DNA of 15,357 nucleotides, from positions 1 to 15,357 of the forward strand of contig JARBTY010000049.1 in assembly GCA_029239935.1 (NCBI GenBank), written 5' to 3'. The notes beneath the pieces were generated by a model. It saw nothing but the letters and a program-made list of their open reading frames with translations. It had not been told where the DNA came from and ran no database searches. This document shows, one piece after another, positions 6,673 through 13,000 of this stretch. This DNA is from Clostridia bacterium (lineage in GTDB: Bacteria > Bacillota_A > Clostridia > Lachnospirales > Cellulosilyticaceae). How positions within the stretch are numbered: the stretch's first letter is position 1; the number at the start of each line of letters is the position of its first letter. The position numbers and the translations under genes are program-made.

Positions 6673-8298
6673 ATGAAGGTTCTTATTGTGGACGATGAAT
6701 ATGTTATTAGGATAGGTTTACAATCTATGATTGATTGGGGGAGAAACGGTTTTCAATTAATCGGCTTAGCGAGTAACGGGGTTCAAGCAATGGATTTAGT
6801 TTTAGAGTACAGGCCCGACCTTGTAATTACAGATATCAAAATGCCTGTAATGGGAGGCATAGAACTAATGAAAAAATTGAGAGAACTTGCCGCACCGCCC
6901 AAGTTTGCTGTTTTAAGTAACCATAATGAGTTTGAGCTCGTTAGGCAAGCTATGCAGCTAGGCGCTGAAGATTATCTGTTGAAATTAGAGATAGAGCCAG
7001 ATGAGCTGATTAATATGTTGCGCAGAGTAGAAGAAAAACTAAATTTAAATAAAAAGAATAAATCAGCAGATATAATATCAGGCAATAAGTTATCTACTGA
7101 TGTCAATATGATGCGAAAACATTTCTTAAGAGATTATTTAAATAATTTTTATGCAAATCAAAAGGATTTTAATGATGTCATGGCATTTTTAAATATTGAA
7201 TTAAATGCTGAGTATGTTTATTGTATTATGATTAAAACCGGGGAGATTTATCGTTTTGAAGATATTCCAGATGATGATCTACATATGCTGAATTTTTCAA
7301 TTATTAATATTGCTGAGGAGATTGCGGGAGGAGCGTTTAACAGTTATTGTTTTGAAGGACGAACAGGAGAATTTTTTATGCTTGTGGCTAGCAAAAGACT
7401 TTTAGAGGTTCCTACTTCTGAAAAGAAACTAAGACAGTTGGGTGAGACAATATCAGATATGATACAACAATACCTGAATATTAGTTCGGTAATTAGTATT
7501 GGCGAAGGGAGAGCAGGTTACAAAGGAATTAAAGAAGCTTATCAAGGTGCTGTAAGAGCAATGCGATGTCGATTTTTTAATAAAAATATAAAGGTAGTCT
7601 TATGGCATGATGTTCAAGCAGATATACTGAAGTTAGATGAATACTCGGTATATAAAAATAAAGATAAACTCTATAGAGCGTTAGATCTACATAGTACAGA
7701 GGAATTAGAAGGCATTTTTGAAGCGATAAGAAAAGATTTAGCGCAGCTTACACTTAGCAAAAATATAATTTGTAACATTATGTTGGAGATATTCTCTATG
7801 ATTAGAGAATATCTGGAACGTTACCAGATTGAAAGTAGTAAAGTAATGAAAAGAAGTTACTGCACCTATAAGCAATTAGTGTGCATCGATAACCTTTGTG
7901 AGGCAGATCAATGGATTAATGATGTCAAAGAAGACTTGATTCATTATTTGGAAGAAGAAAGCAAGATAGCTTACTCAAAATTAATTTCTAAGGCTAAAGA
8001 GCATATGGAAAGATATTTTTATGAACAGATTTCTTTAAAGCAAGTAGCTGACGAAGTTAATCTTAACCCATCTTATTTTAGTACAATATTAAAGCGCTAT
8101 ACAGGTAAGAGTTATTCTGAACATATAACGATGCTCCGAGTGGAAAAGGCCAAAATATTATTAGCTCAATCAGATCATAAGGTTTATGAAGTAGGAGAAA
8201 AAGTCGGCTATCATAATATTTATTATTTCAATCGACTTTTTAAAAAAGTAACGGGTCTGACACCAGGGGAATATAAAAAGATGCAAAATACACTTTAA
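6673..8298 (+). CDS. Response regulator with AraC-type DNA-binding domain, YesN type
   Basis: This is a 541-residue cytoplasmic regulator. The receiver domain (1-120) has the acidic pair Asp7/Asp8, the phosphorylation site Asp54 in ITDIKMP, and the conserved lysine in YLLK near 104. A middle region of about 300 residues matches the variable linker of YesN-type proteins. The C-terminal AraC/XylS domain (about 440-541) has two helix-turn-helix units: ISLKQVADEVNLNPSYFSTI and YEVGEKVGYHNIYYFNRLFK, closing with GLTPGEYKK. The start at ATG 6673 is supported by GGGGGAGG about nine bases upstream. It is the cognate partner of the kinase just before it, and when phosphorylated should activate carbohydrate-use promoters. 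Plausible targets are the binding-protein operon itself and the large glycosidase downstream; this is inference, as I could not identify an operator. Confidence 0.92.
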   Translation: MKVLIVDDEYVIRIGLQSMIDWGRNGFQLIGLASNGVQAMDLVLEYRPDLVITDIKMPVMGGIELMKKLRELAAPPKFAVLSNHNEFELVRQAMQLGAEDYLLKLEIEPDELINMLRRVEEKLNLNKKNKSADIISGNKLSTDVNMMRKHFLRDYLNNFYANQKDFNDVMAFLNIELNAEYVYCIMIKTGEIYRFEDIPDDDLHMLNFSIINIAEEIAGGAFNSYCFEGRTGEFFMLVASKRLLEVPTSEKKLRQLGETISDMIQQYLNISSVISIGEGRAGYKGIKEAYQGAVRAMRCRFFNKNIKVVLWHDVQADILKLDEYSVYKNKDKLYRALDLHSTEELEGIFEAIRKDLAQLTLSKNIICNIMLEIFSMIREYLERYQIESSKVMKRSYCTYKQLVCIDNLCEADQWINDVKEDLIHYLEEESKIAYSKLISKAKEHMERYFYEQISLKQVADEVNLNPSYFSTILKRYTGKSYSEHITMLRVEKAKILLAQSDHKVYEVGEKVGYHNIYYFNRLFKKVTGLTPGEYKKMQNTL

Positions 8299-8316
8299 CT
8301 AAGGAGATGGCAGCAG

Positions 8317-9600
8317 ATGAAAAAAAGATTTTTAGTAATACCTCTATTCACTTTGATAGGATTGACTTATCTTATTAGAACGATACAAGAAGACGCATCT
8401 GCTAATATGCCACGGTCAAAAGAGCCAGTACAGACGATAAAAGTTGGATTGTGGGATTATGAATTCCATGAGTATGATAAAAAATTGATAGAGGCCTTTT
8501 GTGAAGAAAACCCCAATATTAAAGTGGAAATTGTCACGAGTCCAAATGTGTATTATGCCAGTAAAGTAAGTGCAATGTTAGCTGGAGGCGAAGATATTGA
8601 TGTTATTTATACACCAACTCCTCGGGTTTATAATAATCTTCAATTAAATCATTTTATTATACCGTTAGATGATTTGATTAGAAGAGATCAAGTTGATATA
8701 AGTCGGTTTAAAGGGGCTCTGGAGATTGAAAATCAGATTTATGGACTGCCTTATAGAAGCGACTGGTATGTCTTATATTATAATAAAAATTTATTTGATA
8801 AAAAGAACTTACCATATCCCACTAATGATATGACTTGGGAAGAATATAGGCAGCTAGGAAAGCAATTAACATCAGGAATAGGTGCTAATAAAACTTATGG
8901 TATTTTGACTAATACGTCATTATATTCTCATGTTTTACCACCAATTGAGAACGGAAGAGAATTTGATTATATTAATGGTGATTTAGAAGCCTTGAGGAGA
9001 GGTCTTGAACTATTTCTCGGCATTCAGTTTGAAGATCAGTCAGCATTAGACTATGCAACCAATAAAGCAATTAATAGTGATCAGCGTACATTTGAAAAAG
9101 GTCAAACGGGTATGTTCATTAATGGGACGTGGTTTATTAATTATTTAATTAATGATAAGAAAAATGGTGTGTATGATTTTGAATGGGGAGTTGTCAAAGT
9201 GCCTCACTGGGGGCAGGAACAGCCAATCAGCAAGCTCTTGGCTCGGGTTTCTATTAATATTAAAACAGCTAAATTAGAAGCTGCTTGGGAGTTTGTAAAG
9301 TTTGTTACAGGAAGCAAAGGGGCCAAAATTCTGGCAGGTGAAGCCATGTTGCCTGCATTTGAGCATGGGGCCATTCATCAGTTATATATTGAAAGTTCTG
9401 GATTAGAAAATAAAGATTTAGAGGCTATTAATGGCAATCATTTTGTAGTTGCAGCCCCAGATAATGACAGTGATTCTCTTTATATTAAAGACATCGTGTA
9501 TGAAGAAATAGAGAAGGTTATAACACAAGAAAAGTCTATTGACGAAGGAATTGCTGATATGAAGGAAAAGAGAAGACAGTATTTGAAAGGAAAATATTAG
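8317..9600 (+). CDS. Extracellular solute-binding protein, family 1 (sugar type)
   Basis: This 427-residue exported protein starts 18 bases after the regulator, with AAGGAG at 8301-8306. The N-terminus is a short basic segment (MKKR) and a hydrophobic stretch (about 5-22), then polar residues with ASA near 29-31. There is no lipobox cysteine; the first Cys is near residue 67. It may therefore be anchored by an uncleaved signal or cleaved by signal peptidase I, unlike ordinary Gram-positive binding lipoproteins. The mature part fits SBP family 1: IKVGLWDYEFHEYDKKLIEAF at the start, IYGLPYRSDWYVLYYNKNLF near 143, NGTWFINYL near 270, and the late WEFVKFVTGSKGAKIL block. Such proteins bind oligosaccharides for ABC importers. 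No permease or ATPase gene follows; a terminator ends the operon instead, so a role as ligand presenter to the adjacent kinase is likely (inference). Confidence 0.9.
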   Translation: MKKRFLVIPLFTLIGLTYLIRTIQEDASANMPRSKEPVQTIKVGLWDYEFHEYDKKLIEAFCEENPNIKVEIVTSPNVYYASKVSAMLAGGEDIDVIYTPTPRVYNNLQLNHFIIPLDDLIRRDQVDISRFKGALEIENQIYGLPYRSDWYVLYYNKNLFDKKNLPYPTNDMTWEEYRQLGKQLTSGIGANKTYGILTNTSLYSHVLPPIENGREFDYINGDLEALRRGLELFLGIQFEDQSALDYATNKAINSDQRTFEKGQTGMFINGTWFINYLINDKKNGVYDFEWGVVKVPHWGQEQPISKLLARVSINIKTAKLEAAWEFVKFVTGSKGAKILAGEAMLPAFEHGAIHQLYIESSGLENKDLEAINGNHFVVAAPDNDSDSLYIKDIVYEEIEKVITQEKSIDEGIADMKEKRRQYLKGKY

Positions 9601-9656
9601 GGACACAGAATTTGATGTAAAGTGAGTAATGATAATGTAGTATCAGTATAGCAATT

Positions 9657-9705
9657 AAACGCTATGAAGATTAGTCTTAAGAAGACAATTTTCATAGCGT
9701 TTTTT
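9657..9705 (+). terminator. Strong terminator ending the sensory operon
   Basis: AAACGCTATGAA (9657-9668) pairs perfectly with TTCATAGCGTTT (9691-9702). The stem continues through G-U and A-T pairs and a one-base bulge to an inner GTCTT/AAGAC stem with a 3-base loop. A T run ending at 9705 follows. It lies 56 bases after the binding-protein stop and shows that no transport genes are cotranscribed. Confidence 0.9.
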
Positions 9706-10009
9706 AATATAGTGGCTAGGATGATTATTTATAAGTACTACTAGTGTAATAGTTGTATTCGTTTAAGATAAGTCAGAGATAGAAGTAAAAGTAAATAAAA
9801 AGCAATATTTCTAGGAAAAATACAATAAACCATTCTAAATTATTAAAATAATTAGAAAAAATTTTATTTAATAAAAAAGCTTGTTTATATCACACGTAAT
9901 AGAGCAATGAAACTGATAATTGTGCATTTTTTTGCCCTATTCTTAAAGTTATAATTTAGTAGAGTGTACTTGACTGAGCATAATTATCCCAAAATTAAAG
10001 TCGCTTAAT

Positions 10010-10018
10010 TGCTATAAA
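10010..10018 (+). promoter_or_regulatory. Candidate extended -10 promoter of the GH3-esterase gene
   Basis: TGCTATAAA fits a TGn-TATAAT extended -10. No good -35 lies 17 bases upstream, as is common for activator-dependent promoters. A TTGACT at 9970-9975 is present but has only a poor -10 at normal spacing. Transcription from here would give a leader of about 65 bases. Confidence 0.4.
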
Positions 10019-10075
10019 TATAGGGGAAGGGGGGCGAAGTAAAAGTTATACACTTGTTACAGTAATAAAAATAAT

Positions 10076-10083
10076 AAGGGAGG
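10076..10083 (+). promoter_or_regulatory. Ribosome binding site of the GH3-esterase gene
   Basis: AAGGGAGG lies 7 bases before ATG 10091. It is a strong site that fixes the start of the giant frame, and a signal peptide follows directly. Confidence 0.8.
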
Positions 10084-10090
10084 TTTATTG

Positions 10091-13000
10091 ATGAACAGAA
10101 AACTACTAAGCTTAATTTTGACCTTAGCACTAGTCCTTACTAACGTACCAATACCAGCTTTTGCAGCAGATGAATCCAGTGCTTCAATTCTAGATTATCT
10201 TGCTGTTGAACAGGCAGGAACACCGGTGGGATTAGATAAGGGTTTTAGTCCAGGGATTACAGACTATGCTACTACAGTTTCCAATAGCACAATGAGTATT
10301 GATATTAAGGCTCAAGCAGTTACTACAGGTTCGATTATAGAATTGAGCGGGAAAAATGTAACTACTTCCAGTGCAATGACATTAGAGGCCTATGATGTAG
10401 CATTGGAACTCGGGTTAAATAAGTTTGAGCTCACTGTTTCTGATGAAGATCATTCAGAAACAATGTACACACTTAATGTAACGAGAGGCGCGCCGGAAGG
10501 ATCTTTTGTTGTAAGCTTTGATCTAAACGGAGCTGACGAAACTGCTCCAGCTCCTCTTATAGTACAAAAAGGTGCAAGAGTAACTCTGCCTTCTTCAAAT
10601 CCTACAAGGGAAGGCTATATCTTTGCAGGATGGTATACTGCGCCTGGGGGCGGACAGTATGAAGCTTTTAATACCACTGCAGCTATTGAAGCAGATACAG
10701 TACTTTATGCACAGTGGATACAAGAAGATCATGTTAACTATATCAAAACCACTCATGATGGTAAAACAGTTACACTTGGTTATTCAACTTACTCAGGAGT
10801 GAAAATTCGTAAGATGTCAGATGATACTGAGGTATCAGCAGAAGAACTAGCAAGTACAGAGGTAGGATACGGCGTATACAAAGACCTTAATGGGAATGGG
10901 GTACTTGATGACTATGAAGACTGGACAAAGGATGTTAGTGCACGTACAGCTGATATAGCACAACAAATGTCTTATAAAGAAATAGCAGGTCTTATGCTAT
11001 TTAGTTCACATCAAAGAACATGGACATCGCCTATTCCTACACAAGCGCAGGTTACGTTCCTTGCGAATGATGACCTGAGACATGTACTTATCGCGGGAGA
11101 GATACCAGCTGAAGTGGCAGCACCATGGAATAATAATATTCAAGCAATGAATGAAAAATTTGGACTTGGTGTCCCAGCTAATAACAGCTCAGATCCACGT
11201 CATAGTGCTGCAATAGGAGTAGAGTATTACTCTTCAAATACAGGAACAATTTCTTTATGGCCAAATACTTTAGGTCTTGCGGCTACATTTGATCCAACAG
11301 TAATGTTGGAATTTGCAAAAATAGCGTCTGCAGAGTATCGGGCACTGGGTATTACAACAGCGTTATCACCACAGATTGATATTTCTACTGATCCTAGATG
11401 GAGCCGCTTAAGTGGTACTTTTGGAGAAGACCCTAAACTGGCTGCAGATATGACAGAGGCTTATGTACAAGGTTTCCAAGGAACATTTAATAATGGTGAA
11501 TCACTCCTTGGCTGGGGTAAAGATAGTGTCAATGCCATGATTAAACACTGGCCAGGAGGCGGCGGCGGTGAAGCAGGCCGTGATGCACATAATGATTTAG
11601 GTAAATATGCAGTATTCGCAGGTAACAACTTTGATGCACATGTCATTCCATTTGTTGATGGTGGGCTTCAAGGCACAATAGCAGATACAACTATGGCTTC
11701 TGCGGTAATGCCATATTATACAATCAACTTCAATGTTGATCCAACAGGGCAAGATTTTGCATCTGCATTTAGTGAATATATGATTACAGATTTACTGCGT
11801 GATAAATTTAATTTTGACGGTGTAATCTGTACGGATTGGGGCGTTGATGCTACTCGTGGATGGGGTACTGATATAGAAGACCTTTCTATTGCAGAACGTT
11901 CTAGAGTACTTATTGAGGCTGGTGTAAACCAGTTTGGAGGAAGAAATACCCCTATGTATATTTTAGAAGCTGCGGAGCTCGCAAAAGCTGAAGGATATGA
12001 AGCTGAAGAACTATTTAGAACTAAGATGGAAGAATCAGCGAAAAAACTCCTTACAAATGTTTTCTTAGCAGGATTATTTGAAAACCCATATCTTGATGAA
12101 GAATATTCTAAAGAGTTTGTAGCAAATGATGAATTTGTAGCAAAGGGACAAGAAGCACAAGTTAAATCTGTTGTCATGGTAAAAAATCATGAGGATATAT
12201 TACCACTTACTCCAACAACAAAAGTTTATGTACCTAAAGGCACTAATGGTAACTACTTATTAAGTGGTGCGAATAAGCACTTTACAGTTGTAGATACGCC
12301 AACACAAGCTGATATAGCTATTGTACCTATCAATAGTCCAGTGCCAGTGCCAGCTACAGGTGGTTTTGGAGGTGGATGGACACAGGCTACAGGCTATGTA
12401 CCATTACCGCTTCAATATAGTGAATATACAGCGGTACATGCGAGGGATGTATCTATTGGCGGTGACTTTAGAAATTTTGAAACAGGTTCTAAAATTCTAA
12501 ACCGCACTTATAAAAACAAAAAATCTACGGCACAAAACCTCTCTGAGCTTGAAGTACTTTTAAATACGAAAGAAGAGATGGGTAATAAGCCTGTTATAGC
12601 AGTAGTTAATGTAAGTAACCCGATGGTATTTAAGGAAGTAGATGCTGTTGCGGATGGTATTGTAGTAAGATTTGCATCTAGTGATAATTCAGTGCTTGAT
12701 ATTATTAGTGGTAAGTCAGAACCTTCAGGGCTTCTTCCTGTACAAATGCCTAAAAATATGGAAACAGTAGAAAAGCAACTTGAAGATACTCCGCGTGACA
12801 TGGCATGCTATGAAGATAGTGATGGCAATGTGTACGACTTTGCTTTTGGTCTTAACTGGAGCGGGGTTATAAATGATGCACGTACTGCGAAGTACAATGT
12901 AACACCGTTGACACATCCGCAAAGCGGACACATTACTGATGTGTTTGCAGCAATCTTAACGCATACTTTACCAGCAGGTAAAATAAATGAAACTTATAAT

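Larger units (their letters stand above)
9706..10090 (+). other. AT-rich intergenic leader of the giant glycosidase gene
   Basis: No convincing gene is present in this 385-base stretch. It is rich in A/T runs, most densely at about 9780-9880. Near its 3' end are a candidate extended -10 promoter and a purine-rich GGGGAAGGGGGGCGAAG block (about 10023-10039) between that promoter and the start codon. I looked for a cre-like CcpA operator and for riboswitch-like structure and found neither. Binding sites for the upstream AraC-type regulator would be expected here but cannot be recognised by eye. Confidence 0.6.

Noticed and set aside
9706..10090. A small gene or riboswitch in the leader of the giant gene
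   Set aside because: No frame of useful length with a ribosome site and no conserved aptamer-like core could be found by eye.
11461..12177. Reverse-strand open frames opposite the GH3 domain
   Set aside because: They lie antisense to well-conserved GH3 motifs, show no recognisable domains and have low-complexity serine-rich products, as expected of shadow frames.
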